Source: SZUA-22 sp963751695 (lineage in GTDB: Bacteria; Bacteroidota; Ignavibacteria; Ignavibacteriales; Melioribacteraceae). From it: 64,000 bases of DNA. Every line of letters begins with the position of its first letter. Position 1 is the first letter of the stretch. Positions 35,427 through 45,347 of this stretch are shown here, piece after piece. Made by a program: the position numbers and the translations under genes. The stretch is taken from positions 186,001 through 250,000 of the forward strand of contig CAVVVP010000010.1 of the NCBI GenBank assembly GCA_963751695.1. Reading direction: 5' to 3'. Under the pieces are notes generated by a model. That model was not told where the DNA came from, did no database searches, and saw only the letters and a program-made list of their open reading frames with translations.

Positions 35427-36648
35427 GAAAAATTATACTATTACTTTCCTACTAATCTTTTTTATTTTATACTCTCCAATCTTCTCCAAGAATTCCAGTC
35501 TGCATGGTAGACTTATTGATCAAAATTCTGGTGATCCCATATCAAATGCTAACATTTATTTAGCAAACACTTCAATTGGTACGACGACAGACTCAAAAGG
35601 TTATTTTGAGATTTGTGACTTACCACAAGGTACATTTGATGTAATATTTTCACATGTCTCTTACTATTTCAGATCTGAAAGATATGTGCTAAAGCATCCA
35701 TACAATGACATTGGAGAAATAGAATTAAGTCCAAAAGTTCATCAGTTAGAGACAGTAGTAGTTGAAGCAGAAGAGGCAGAACTTTGGCACGACAGATATG
35801 AAATTTTTCATGAACAGTTCATTGGAACAAGTGATAATGCCGATAGCACTAACATCACTGATCCTTATAATATTGAGTTTTGGGAATCGGATGGAAACTT
35901 ATTTGCTTCCTCCATTGATCCGATCGAAATAATTAATAGATCTCTCGGCTATCGTATAATCTATTTCCTTGATCACTTTGAAAGTTGTTCTGATTACACG
36001 AAATATTCAGGCAATGCGGTTTTTTCTTCTTTGACATCAAATAATATCAGTGATAAGCAAAGATGGAATGAAAATAGAAAACATATATATACTGGATCAT
36101 TTAGACATTTCTTAGTGACACTCAATGATGCACACTCCTTTTCTTTTAACGTGCTTGATGAGGAATATGATTTAATTGATTCTGTTGAAATTGAAAGATC
36201 ATTTACTTCCAGAAATACTCAACGAGCTACTTATTCATACAAAATCGATTCTCTCAGCTCAATTGCTGATGAATATCTCAATGATAGAGGATTTTTCCTA
36301 TATCGCACATTTGCTCTTCCTTGGGAATCTCCTGCTCCCATTTCGGATGAACCAATATCAATGAAAGAACTCTTATCACCTGGGAAAATTAGTTCAGAGA
36401 GATATTTGAAATTTACCAAGTATTTAAGGGTTTATTATATACCAAATTATAAGAAAGAAGATTATACTTTCAATTTTTCGGTTAGAAGTGCAAAAGGATT
36501 GCAAAGTTCATTCATCCAACTCGAAAAAGATTCTGTAATGGTGGATATTAAAGGAAGGTATTACGATAAATTTGGCATTCATACTTTTGGTAAATTCGGT
36601 CAGGAAAGAATTGCGGATATGCTCCCCTATGAGTATGTAATAGATTAA
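35419..36648 (+). CDS. Exported protein with a carboxypeptidase-regulatory-like domain
   Basis: A 409-residue protein with a signal peptide (about residues 1-24). Residues 28 to about 110 form a CarboxypepD_reg-like beta-sandwich, seen from HGRLIDQNSGDPISNANIYL and GTTTDSKGYFEICDLPQG, the kind found at the start of SusC/TonB-dependent receptors and alone in many Bacteroidetes surface proteins. The remaining 300 residues have no beta-barrel plug and match nothing I know. It is coupled to the exported protein before it. Confidence 0.8.
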   Translation: MNEKNYTITFLLIFFILYSPIFSKNSSLHGRLIDQNSGDPISNANIYLANTSIGTTTDSKGYFEICDLPQGTFDVIFSHVSYYFRSERYVLKHPYNDIGEIELSPKVHQLETVVVEAEEAELWHDRYEIFHEQFIGTSDNADSTNITDPYNIEFWESDGNLFASSIDPIEIINRSLGYRIIYFLDHFESCSDYTKYSGNAVFSSLTSNNISDKQRWNENRKHIYTGSFRHFLVTLNDAHSFSFNVLDEEYDLIDSVEIERSFTSRNTQRATYSYKIDSLSSIADEYLNDRGFFLYRTFALPWESPAPISDEPISMKELLSPGKISSERYLKFTKYLRVYYIPNYKKEDYTFNFSVRSAKGLQSSFIQLEKDSVMVDIKGRYYDKFGIHTFGKFGQERIADMLPYEYVID

Positions 36649-36656
36649 ACTTCTCT

Positions 36657-38123
36657 CTAACGTCTTGGTGTAGAATCTAAATAATTATTAAGCGGATCTG
36701 AAACGGACGTATTGAGTGATCTAATCCAATCGATAAGTGGCTGTCTGTAGTGGACAGAGGTAGAATATGGTTCGGTATCGTACTGACTAAATCTGTAATC
36801 ATCTCTTGAATAAGTATAATCAATAGTATAGACAGAATACGATGTACTGCTTTCTATCGCAGAACCGTCCGCAAATGAGTATCCTCCCATTGTTGTCATA
36901 CCGCCAAGAATAATATCTCCCTCAATACAGCTGATCATTTCGCTGCCAGTTAGTTCTAGCTGTATTATCGTGTTCTCGAAAGGAAGCAGACCGACAATTG
37001 TAGAGAGTGTAATATTTCCGGTAGGTATAGATTGTCTGATCCCTCCAGCATTCGACATTGATGCATCAGCTTGCGGGAATGTGTAAAGCCAAGAATCCAT
37101 AACCATATTCTGCATTGAGTATGAGTTTCGGCTAATTTCTGCACTTGCATATCCGATCACTTCCGAAAGAGCGAGGTCTGCTTGTGTTCTCCAATACTGA
37201 ACAACGCTTTGAACATCGGCATCCGATGTTCCTCCTTTATTCTCATGGAAACTTGGATTTAATTCAATCACCTCATTTGTCTCAGGATCAATTATTATTT
37301 CAAGTTTGCCGTAATACTCTAAACGATCCCCGCCTTGAAGCAATGCTACTTCATCATTTACGCTTTGTGCTACTAATTGGTTACAATGGCCCCCGGTAAT
37401 TACAGATATACCCAATTCCATAGCTGTCGGCAGCAAGGCATTCATTTCATTTGAACATATATGCCCAATAGATATTATTATATCAACTCCTTCTTGCTTA
37501 ACTATTGGAGCTATTTCATTCAATGCGGTACGATAATCGATAAAATCATAATCCTTTACATGATCTGGGAAAGTTGTTCTCGGAGATGATGTTGTTGTTA
37601 ATCCGATAATACCAATTTTTAGACCTGCTACTTCTTTAATTAAATATGGGTCAATAAAATCCGGAATATTTCCTGAACTTTTTTCTCTGATATTCGATGA
37701 TAAGAACGGGAAATTGGACTGCTCCATTCTCTTCTTTAATCCTTCTATTTTGAAGTCGAATTCATGGTTGCCTATAGCTGCAGCTGTGTAATTCATCTCG
37801 TTCATAACTGCAGCCATCGACTCTCCTTTGAACCAGGTAGAGATCGCTGGGCCTGTCCACATATCGCCACCACTTAGAATTAAATAATTATCTTTCTCTT
37901 CTGAATAACCTTCCTCCTCTCGCCATAAGCCCATCATTCCAGCCGCACCGCCATAATCTCCCTCCGGTTCCATCCAGCCATGCTCGTCATTTGTATAAAG
38001 AATTATAATGCTTTCGCTATCTGTACTTCCACCATTTTCGGGCTCTGAAGGCGAATCGTGGCAATATATGAGGAATGATAAGAGAAAAAGAATTGAAAGA
38101 TATTTTCTGATATTTTTAATCAC
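36657..38123 (-). CDS. 5'-nucleotidase/UDP-sugar hydrolase-like lipoprotein
   Basis: A 488-residue metallophosphoesterase. It starts with a lipoprotein signal whose Cys is residue 21 (FLIYC), then a short Ser/Glu-rich spacer. The metal motifs are LYTNDEHGW, ILSGGDMWTG, AIGNHEFDF and TGGHCNQL, as in UshA, and the C-terminal substrate domain has NAGGIRQSIPTGNITLSTI and LPFENTIIQLELTGSEM. It would release nucleosides and phosphate outside the cytoplasm. It is the lone minus-strand gene between the convergent unit and the T9SS cargo genes. Confidence 0.88.
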   Translation of the reverse strand: MIKNIRKYLSILFLLSFLIYCHDSPSEPENGGSTDSESIIILYTNDEHGWMEPEGDYGGAAGMMGLWREEEGYSEEKDNYLILSGGDMWTGPAISTWFKGESMAAVMNEMNYTAAAIGNHEFDFKIEGLKKRMEQSNFPFLSSNIREKSSGNIPDFIDPYLIKEVAGLKIGIIGLTTTSSPRTTFPDHVKDYDFIDYRTALNEIAPIVKQEGVDIIISIGHICSNEMNALLPTAMELGISVITGGHCNQLVAQSVNDEVALLQGGDRLEYYGKLEIIIDPETNEVIELNPSFHENKGGTSDADVQSVVQYWRTQADLALSEVIGYASAEISRNSYSMQNMVMDSWLYTFPQADASMSNAGGIRQSIPTGNITLSTIVGLLPFENTIIQLELTGSEMISCIEGDIILGGMTTMGGYSFADGSAIESSTSYSVYTIDYTYSRDDYRFSQYDTEPYSTSVHYRQPLIDWIRSLNTSVSDPLNNYLDSTPRR

Positions 38124-38180
38124 TCTATTCTAAATACTATCTAAGTTAAATTGTTGATGTAGAAATATAAGAATAACCAG

Positions 38181-40442
38181 TTACTTTATTAGGAGCATTT
38201 TTTTAATCTGCACAAAACTGCCAGCTCTGATTTGGTAGAAATATACCCCACTCCCTAAATTTGATGCATCAAATTGGACTTGGTAACTTCCACTTGATTG
38301 TTCTTTGTTTACTAGCTCTGTAACTTCTCGGCCAAGCAAGTCAAACACTTTTAGCTCTACATTGGATTGTTCTGGAATAGAATATTTAATCACACAACCA
38401 TTATTGAATGGGTTAGGATAGTTTTGGTTTAATTCGAATCTAGGCAGTCTTACCTCTTCTTCTTCGACACTCGGTCGGTAATTATAGAACCACCTTGTTG
38501 CTTGAACTGTCGGAGAGGTTTCACTGAATCCGTACCAGTAGTAATCCGGACTGGAATTTATCGCTAGTGGATCTAAAGCCATAAATGCAACTTTATTGCC
38601 AGTGGGTAATTCAGTAGTGGCTCCAACCGAAACTTCTCTTACTTCTGGAATGCCGGCAATGCCTCTTGTTTCTGCTGTCATGAAAACATCAGTTTGCTCT
38701 CTAACATCAAATCCATCATGCCAGTTATATACTCCTAGTTCCTTATTTGGATCATATTGGAGTGAGTCTGTTAATTGTGATTCCCATAGTTCGTGCATCT
38801 TAGTTCCTATCGACACATCGAGGACATTCAATTTTGAGGGGAGTTCATGACCAGATTCTCCATTGAAGCTAACATCGTTAAAGTATTGTGTAAGCCCTAG
38901 GATATCATACTCAAAATCTCCAGGATAATAACCTATATCATAATATCCTCTATTCCAACCAAGATATTCGTCTCCGGCTAAAAAATAATCACGTGCTCCA
39001 TCTGAATTGATCCATTCTCTTATTACATCATCATTTCTAACATCCGGTCCACCTTGAGTAAATTCAAAAATATCTTGATAGTGATCTAATAACTCCATTG
39101 TGAGTGGACCATAGCTCCAAGAATCATGTGGGAATGGATAAAACGCTGAATCTTGACCAAAATAGTATGCATCCGGCCAACCAATATTACCGTTGATTAC
39201 AACAAGATTCTCTTCTACTGGCAGAAATATGCTATAAGCAATTTCTAATCCAGCATCACTAGTTAGTCCTTGTACTGTTGTGGCTTCAACTGTATATGTC
39301 ACTTCTGTTCCGGGCTGTTGTCCCGGGATTATGCCTTCCCAATTGAATTCTGAGATATATGTCATATCCGAGTATTGTTCTGGTCCATCATTAATTCTAT
39401 AAACCACCCTAGCTTCGGTTATTCCACCGTATCCACCATCAGCACTTCCAATAATTTCACAATGAACAGTTCTTTCATTGTTTGATAGTGTTGTTGGCAG
39501 CTCTTCAAGACGAAATTCTGCTAAAGGACCATTTACTAATTGAGCAATAACGGCAAAATCCCAAGTATACATTCTTACCCACCATCCAGGATCTACATCT
39601 GAAGCTGTTCTGCCATTTTCATAGAATTTCCAGCAAGGGGTGCCTATTGTATTGTCAGCCCATAATCCAATTCTATCTTCATCTAAAGTTGTTCCATTAT
39701 GGTAAAGAACTACTGCAAATATTTCTCCAGATTGGATTTGTATTTCTTGATCACCTAGTTCATCGAATATGTGCCAGTTATAAATTGGATTTGTAAGGTC
39801 TGATGCTACAGCAGTCATTGACCGGTGATGATCCATCTGCCAAATATCGTATTCCCATGTATTCTGGTTTGGATCAACATGGTTTGTCCACGGGGGTAGA
39901 GGATTATTTTCATTAAATGAAACCCAGTTTCCAGTAGCTTCTTCACCAAATAGATCTACTTCATTAAAACCATCGCCAATGGATGGGTAATAACCCATAT
40001 ATTGAGCTGCTTCGAAGTTCATCAACTGTTCTTTTGTCCAGTTTAGTTTTATTAGTCTAGGAATAACAGTAGCATTTGCTGATCCTTCATCATTAGCACA
40101 TGTAAATCCAATTCCTTTAATTGTCATATCCGTTATTGCCTCAAACCATACAAACATTACATCTTGTCCGTAGAATGCAAAATCAGTATTCCAATCTCCT
40201 CCAAATATTCGATAATCTAACGTATCATCTACACCGGGTGGATTCGTAATTTTTGGGAAAACAGATTCAGCTTCAACACTTTTAAAGTTCTTTATTTTGG
40301 AAACTTTTATTGCTTCTCTAATATCTTTTGAGCTTTTAAGTTTAGTGATCTCACCACTAGGCTTAAGAAGAATGTGGTTTTGCGCATTTGCCGTTGACAA
40401 AAGACACAATAAAGTCAGTATATACCTAATGGTCTTTTTCAT
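38181..40442 (-). CDS. Secreted protein with T9SS type A sorting domain (753 residues)
   Basis: A signal peptide (residues 1-20, ending TANAQ) and a C-terminal type IX secretion sorting domain: LNQNYPNPFNNGCVIKYSI, then VFDLLGREVTELVNKEQSSG and SGVYFYQIRAGSFVQIKKML. The middle carries beta-rich domains: an early block rich in Trp and Asn, and a block near residues 310-400 that looks like a fibronectin-type fold. I see no protease or glycosidase motif. It is probably surface-bound or released. It forms a run with two more T9SS cargo genes of the same direction. Confidence 0.85.
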   Translation of the reverse strand: MKKTIRYILTLLCLLSTANAQNHILLKPSGEITKLKSSKDIREAIKVSKIKNFKSVEAESVFPKITNPPGVDDTLDYRIFGGDWNTDFAFYGQDVMFVWFEAITDMTIKGIGFTCANDEGSANATVIPRLIKLNWTKEQLMNFEAAQYMGYYPSIGDGFNEVDLFGEEATGNWVSFNENNPLPPWTNHVDPNQNTWEYDIWQMDHHRSMTAVASDLTNPIYNWHIFDELGDQEIQIQSGEIFAVVLYHNGTTLDEDRIGLWADNTIGTPCWKFYENGRTASDVDPGWWVRMYTWDFAVIAQLVNGPLAEFRLEELPTTLSNNERTVHCEIIGSADGGYGGITEARVVYRINDGPEQYSDMTYISEFNWEGIIPGQQPGTEVTYTVEATTVQGLTSDAGLEIAYSIFLPVEENLVVINGNIGWPDAYYFGQDSAFYPFPHDSWSYGPLTMELLDHYQDIFEFTQGGPDVRNDDVIREWINSDGARDYFLAGDEYLGWNRGYYDIGYYPGDFEYDILGLTQYFNDVSFNGESGHELPSKLNVLDVSIGTKMHELWESQLTDSLQYDPNKELGVYNWHDGFDVREQTDVFMTAETRGIAGIPEVREVSVGATTELPTGNKVAFMALDPLAINSSPDYYWYGFSETSPTVQATRWFYNYRPSVEEEEVRLPRFELNQNYPNPFNNGCVIKYSIPEQSNVELKVFDLLGREVTELVNKEQSSGSYQVQFDASNLGSGVYFYQIRAGSFVQIKKMLLIK

Positions 40443-40450
40443 TTTGATAT

Positions 40451-41614
40451 CTATTTAATCAGTATCATCTTCTTACTTTCAATGATATTGCCAGAACCTA
40501 GCCTATAAAAGTATATTCCGCTAGTTAAAAGTGAAGCGTCGAAATTAACCTTGTAACTGCCAGATGGTTGTTCTTTATTTACTAGCTCTGCTACTTCTCT
40601 CCCAAGCACATCAAATACTTTCAGTGATACATGAGATTGATTTGGTATTGAGTAACTGATTTTTGTTGTTGGGTTGAAGGGGTTGGGGTAGTTTTGATCT
40701 AATGAATATGAATCAAGATTAATTTTCTCATTTTTAACGTTAGTTGGAGAAAGTCGAGGATAGAAATATAGATGTGGGTGAGAACCCTCGCTAAGAGTGT
40801 AATATCCAGATAAGTCAGATGCCCAGCAGACTGCTTCACCTTGAGGTTCGAGTAAGTATGGTACTTTTGTAAGGGTATCTGCTAATGCGTCCTCAATTGT
40901 CTGACTCTCATCTCTGGGCCAATAGTAAAGTACGTTATACTTTTTAATTAGAACTTCCCTCCCATCAGGAGAGATATCACCCGCAACAGCTGTGCTAAAT
41001 GTAAATTCGTTGGTTAGCTCAAGTGTGTCCACATCAAATGTCGGTTCTGAATGAAATGTATAGGGCCAGGCAGCACGATACATTTTTGTGTCAGATTCTT
41101 TTGAAACGATATAAATGTTTAAAGTTAAAGGATCCAGCATAAGAGTTTCTGCATTTCGATTACCATCTGGATATTGATAAACTAATCGGTCAACATCATA
41201 AAGAGTGGAATCAACTGGAGTTCTTTCGATAGAAACATAAGGCTCTACAACACGATATATGTATTTATTATCATATCTAATTGAGTTATCACCTATATCT
41301 CCGATGTAAATATATTGTTCCCCTTCTATCGGTCCAGGTCCAACAGCGATATCTTCCCAATCTCGATTTTGAATACCGGCTAAGTAGAAACTTCCAAGGT
41401 CTCTGCCTAGAGAATCGAATGCAAATACTCTACTCTCTCCTCCTGAATCATTATGCGTCCAAAACACACCAGGATTCTTTGTACTTGCCGCAATACCAGA
41501 TGCTTCAACAATTTCCTCTGATTCAATAGCTCCATTATCTATTCGCATACCAAACTCTTGAGCTGATAGTTTAATGGAAAAGAGAAATAGAATTAGTAGT
41601 AGTATCTTTTTCAA
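40451..41614 (-). CDS. Secreted beta-propeller-like protein with T9SS sorting domain (387 residues)
   Basis: A signal peptide (residues 1-18) is followed by about 280 residues with repeated short beta motifs such as FWTHNDSGGESRVFAFDSLGR, DWEDIAVGPGP and YIYIGDIGDNSIRYDNKYIYR. This pattern is seen in predicted six- or seven-bladed propellers of unknown function. The last 75 residues are the T9SS type A domain, with DQNYPNPFNPTTKISYSIP and VFDVLGREVAELVNKEQPSG. It lies 8 bases upstream of the 753-residue cargo gene and 10 bases after the 818-residue one. Confidence 0.85.
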   Translation of the reverse strand: MKKILLLILFLFSIKLSAQEFGMRIDNGAIESEEIVEASGIAASTKNPGVFWTHNDSGGESRVFAFDSLGRDLGSFYLAGIQNRDWEDIAVGPGPIEGEQYIYIGDIGDNSIRYDNKYIYRVVEPYVSIERTPVDSTLYDVDRLVYQYPDGNRNAETLMLDPLTLNIYIVSKESDTKMYRAAWPYTFHSEPTFDVDTLELTNEFTFSTAVAGDISPDGREVLIKKYNVLYYWPRDESQTIEDALADTLTKVPYLLEPQGEAVCWASDLSGYYTLSEGSHPHLYFYPRLSPTNVKNEKINLDSYSLDQNYPNPFNPTTKISYSIPNQSHVSLKVFDVLGREVAELVNKEQPSGSYKVNFDASLLTSGIYFYRLGSGNIIESKKMILIK

Positions 41615-41624
41615 TAATCCTCCT

Positions 41625-44081
41625 TTACTTCAGTAATATCATTTTCTTGCTTTCAACAAATGTTCTTGAACTTAATTTATAGAAGTAAACTCCACTACCT
41701 AGATTGCTTGCATTAAACTGAACTTCATAACTTCCAGCACTTTGTTCTTGGTTAATTAATTCGGTTACTTCCCTTCCCAAGACATCAAATACTTTGAGTG
41801 ATATATAACTTTGATTTGGTATTGAGTAACTAATCTTTGTTGTAGGGTTGAATGGATTGGGGTAGTTTTGAGATAAAGCAAATTCAATTGGTAGTACTTC
41901 CTTATACACATCTTCAAAATCTGTTAATTTATCAAGATTATAGCTAACAGTATAAATATCAAAATCATGCTCACCTATCTTCTTCCCAGCCCAAGCAAAT
42001 AGAATTTTTTCTGCATCAGCTAAAAAGGTAATATCTTTTACTATCTCATCTTCAAATGCATAAACTACAAAATTCCCTACTACTACTTCCCCAAGGCTAT
42101 TATAAGTAGTTGCGATAAGTTTATTATCTCTCAAATAGAAATGTATAAATTGATCTTTGTTAGCATAACCAACTACTCTTAGTGTTTCAACTCTTGGAGC
42201 CATAAGAGTTATATCTGAAACTAGTGTATCCCCATTTGAATTTAATATTTGTGAATAATACTTGCTTTCTTCATATGAGCTTAGAGAGTTAACAAACCTA
42301 TCATTTCCTAAATATGCAAAAATTGAATATACCTCTGATGATTGATTCATTATGTTAAATTCATTATCCAGTGTATAAATCCTATTTTTATAATATGTGA
42401 AAGTTTTTTCACCATCAAAAAATATCCTACCGCTTGTGCCATACTTTACTGGAGTTTCCGCAAGTTTGGTGTTAAGTAATTCTTCCCCTTCCTTGTTATA
42501 CTTTGCCACAAAAGGGCCCTCAGAATTTTGATAGATTAAGACGAACTCATCATTTTGATTTATGGTTCCTAAACAAGTTCCGTAATCATCATCAATTCCT
42601 TTAACTAATGTATCAGTTTTAGTCAAATTTAAGTTTTCATCATATAACCTATATCCAGCAGAAACAAGTCCTGAACCTACTTTTACAATAAAGGTTCTCA
42701 TTGATGTCCCGTCACTGAAGAATTGATAGTTTTGGGCATCAATTTCTTTTTCCTCTGAAATTGGGTTTCCTTCAGAAGAAAGTACCCTAGAGGCTGTTCT
42801 TATTTCATTTCTGTATGTAATAAATAACTGATCACCAGTATACTCTACGATTCTTGGTCTATTCTCATTTGTTTTTGCTTCTTCGTCACTAATTAGTGCA
42901 GAATCTATCTTTGTGAAATTATCATATTTCATTAAGTAAGCTTTTTTGTCAATTATCCTTGGAATTGTTAACCGACCATCTTCATCCTTGAATATTTCAT
43001 CACCAATATCATAGTTCAACTCACGATCGAAGTATTGAGATAAAAGCTCACCATTTTTATCAAAGTAGAAAAGCGAATTTGAATAATCATTCCTGCCTTC
43101 TTCAATCTGAACAATTAGCGCATAGTTTTCCTCATTAAAATTTGAACAAGTGATCATCTCCTCATAAAAATAATAATCAGGATAATCATTCCTATAGAAA
43201 ATTGAATATTTATTTTCTCTTTTTATATTTCCCTTAGTATCAAAAGTGAATGTATTAAGTTTAAGTGAATCTATATAAAAATATTGGAAAAGTGTGTCGC
43301 TAACAGATAAAAGCTCTGATTGAAGTCTTAAACCCCATTCGTAATGATCACCGTGTAATACCTTTATTAGTTTTGAATTAATTAATGAATCAGTATTTGA
43401 ATAGGTCTGAATTGAGATTCCAATAGAATCATAATTAGTCATATTCAAAAAAGTCAGACAGTACTCTCCAATGGAATTGGCAGCTATATTGGCACTGCTT
43501 CCATATTCTGGGTCGTGCCCATTTATTCTATTTACTATACTATCAGTACCATCAGAATAAATTTTCGTTAATTGTATCTCTCCTCCATAATCATTTGCAA
43601 CCACAAATTCATCCATATACCGATCTATGTTAGTCCCTTCCCCTGGCCATCCTGTCCCACACCATGGCATAAGACCCCCACCAAGGTAAATTGGATCTTC
43701 AGACGTAAATTTATCGCTAAATAGATTCCCTAGAAAACTGATACTTCCCATGTCGATCCATGCTTGATAGGTTTCACTATAAATACCAAATGAATTATTA
43801 TGATGAGAATAATTAATAAGATCATAAAACTTTGTAGATTTTTTTTCTCCAATCTTTTCTAAAGTTTCTGTGTATTCTTGAGTGTATGTTAATGCTGAGC
43901 CAAAACGAAGATCGCTCCATCTAACGATAAATCCATTTGATGAATCCGGAAAAAGAGCAATGTTTTCTTGTCTGTAATTATTATGCACAAGATTGTCATT
44001 TATAATTATTGGAGTTCTGCTCTGTCCAAATAATGGAGAATAAAATAACACGGCAATTAGTAAATAAAATAGCCTAGACAT
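41625..44081 (-). CDS. Secreted protein with T9SS sorting domain (818 residues)
   Basis: A signal peptide (residues 1-19, ending SPLFGQ) leads to a long beta-rich body of about 720 residues with many Tyr, Asn and Asp and irregular repeats, probably a propeller or similar solenoid. The C-terminus is the T9SS type A domain with SQNYPNPFNPTTKISYSIP and GREVTELINQEQSAGSYEVQ. I see no enzymatic motif. It is the first of three adjacent cargo genes, and its sorting-domain DNA is nearly identical in parts to that of the next gene, which suggests recent exchange or duplication. Confidence 0.85.
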   Translation of the reverse strand: MSRLFYLLIAVLFYSPLFGQSRTPIIINDNLVHNNYRQENIALFPDSSNGFIVRWSDLRFGSALTYTQEYTETLEKIGEKKSTKFYDLINYSHHNNSFGIYSETYQAWIDMGSISFLGNLFSDKFTSEDPIYLGGGLMPWCGTGWPGEGTNIDRYMDEFVVANDYGGEIQLTKIYSDGTDSIVNRINGHDPEYGSSANIAANSIGEYCLTFLNMTNYDSIGISIQTYSNTDSLINSKLIKVLHGDHYEWGLRLQSELLSVSDTLFQYFYIDSLKLNTFTFDTKGNIKRENKYSIFYRNDYPDYYFYEEMITCSNFNEENYALIVQIEEGRNDYSNSLFYFDKNGELLSQYFDRELNYDIGDEIFKDEDGRLTIPRIIDKKAYLMKYDNFTKIDSALISDEEAKTNENRPRIVEYTGDQLFITYRNEIRTASRVLSSEGNPISEEKEIDAQNYQFFSDGTSMRTFIVKVGSGLVSAGYRLYDENLNLTKTDTLVKGIDDDYGTCLGTINQNDEFVLIYQNSEGPFVAKYNKEGEELLNTKLAETPVKYGTSGRIFFDGEKTFTYYKNRIYTLDNEFNIMNQSSEVYSIFAYLGNDRFVNSLSSYEESKYYSQILNSNGDTLVSDITLMAPRVETLRVVGYANKDQFIHFYLRDNKLIATTYNSLGEVVVGNFVVYAFEDEIVKDITFLADAEKILFAWAGKKIGEHDFDIYTVSYNLDKLTDFEDVYKEVLPIEFALSQNYPNPFNPTTKISYSIPNQSYISLKVFDVLGREVTELINQEQSAGSYEVQFNASNLGSGVYFYKLSSRTFVESKKMILLK

Positions 44082-44166
44082 TATAAAATTCCTTAATTAT
44101 AATTTTGTCATTCTAAAAATTCCAATCCGTTTTGTAATACTAGATCAGCATACCAGGAGAGCTCTT

Positions 44167-44988
44167 TTACATTTTCTGGATCTGTGAAATTTTCGATTCT
44201 TCTATTAATATTTTAAACTTTATTGTAAGACTATCAATCAACAGATCGTTTTGATATGAATAATATTCTCCACTCATCGATGAGGTAATTATTCCTCTTT
44301 TATCAATAATACTCGAAAAAGAAACAAGGGGTGGAGTATCGATAACTAATATATGATTCGTTTTACAGTACAGTCCTCTTTCAGAACCATAAGTATCATT
44401 CCAATCCATATAGTCACCCACCGCAAAATCTCTTTGAACTGCTCCAAACGAATCTGGATTTGCTGGCCTATATGACGAGTAATTTGAATTCGGTTGAATT
44501 GTCCTTGGTAAAACTGGTAGTTGCGCTTTGTTCCTTGAGGGCAAAAGCATTGTATCGACTTTTTCTGGATTCGATTTTAGTAGGATCTGTTCAGAGCCTC
44601 GTAAATCTGTGAATTGAAACAATATCCAATCGTCAAATTCAGATATAAAAAAATCCCCCTCATCAGTACATTGAACTGGATCATGAATAAATTCACCAGA
44701 ATTGTCTTTGAGCATGCAGTATTGAATAACTTCTCCAATATACTCCCTGCCATTTGGTGTTTCTGAAACCTCTTTGATCTCCAATGAATAGATGTTTAGA
44801 AGAAAGAATATGTAGGTAGAATCAGTAGGCTCTTGGCGATACTCACCTATCGCGTAAACAGCTTTCTTGTTTATTGGGAAATTCACTTCAATTGAATTTT
44901 CATTTTCTGGTGATGTGGGATCGTCTGAACAACCGAAAAAACATAAGGATGAAAATAAAATGATGGCGAGCAAAACTAACTTATTCAT
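44167..44988 (-). CDS. Lipoprotein of unknown function
   Basis: A 273-residue lipoprotein. I choose the start MNKLVLLAIILF (44986-44988), because a normal signal follows and ends at CFFGC; the frame reaches 12 codons further upstream. After the Cys comes SDDPTSPENEN, a short acidic spacer typical of Bacteroidetes-type surface lipoproteins. The rest is beta-rich, with no motif that I recognise. It stands 85 bases upstream of the T9SS cargo genes and may be in the same transcript. Confidence 0.75.
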   Translation of the reverse strand: MNKLVLLAIILFSSLCFFGCSDDPTSPENENSIEVNFPINKKAVYAIGEYRQEPTDSTYIFFLLNIYSLEIKEVSETPNGREYIGEVIQYCMLKDNSGEFIHDPVQCTDEGDFFISEFDDWILFQFTDLRGSEQILLKSNPEKVDTMLLPSRNKAQLPVLPRTIQPNSNYSSYRPANPDSFGAVQRDFAVGDYMDWNDTYGSERGLYCKTNHILVIDTPPLVSFSSIIDKRGIITSSMSGEYYSYQNDLLIDSLTIKFKILIEESKISQIQKM

Positions 44989-45190
44989 GGATCTTCCACT
45001 ATTTTGTTTGTGTATTCTTTTCATGATACTTCCATCTAAAACAGTAGACTTTAGGTCTAAGAACTCAATCCTTAGTTATAAAAAATTTATTAAAAACTTC
45101 CTTTCTGCCCAATAATTTAATCTTAAAGTATTATCAGATATACGCATCCAATATTTATTGTATTAATATAGCAAGAAAATAGAACTTTTT

Positions 45191-45210
45191 AATAGGTATA
45201 AGTACCTATT
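45191..45210. promoter_or_regulatory. 20-base inverted repeat upstream of the thioredoxin-like gene
   Basis: AATAGGTA and TACCTATT are perfect 8-base arms with TAAG between them. It lies 138 bases before the thioredoxin-like ATG in a 359-base spacer without genes. It has no T-run, so an operator is more likely than a terminator. Its target regulator is unknown. Confidence 0.4.
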
Positions 45211-45250
45211 TTGAATTAGAGATGTTTTTTTGACCTTATTGGATACTTTT

Positions 45251-45266
45251 TGTGATCTGTATCACT
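45251..45266. promoter_or_regulatory. Crp/Fnr-family binding site
   Basis: TGTGATCTGTATCACT matches the Crp-type consensus TGTGA-6-TCACA in nine of ten half-site positions. It is 82 bases upstream of the thioredoxin-like start, and a TATAAT-like element follows near 45312-45317. Position about 50 bases before that element fits an activator site. The regulator is not in this window. Confidence 0.55.
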
Positions 45267-45347
45267 TTTATAACTCTTCGAATCCTTTTTGCGATAACCA
45301 CATCAAACCCCTATAATTTATTTTATACTATAAAAAGAAGGGATAAA

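Noticed and set aside
45252..45347. GTG-initiated extension of the thioredoxin-like protein
   Set aside because: It would run through the Crp/Fnr-like box and the -10 element; a clear Shine-Dalgarno precedes the ATG at 45348.
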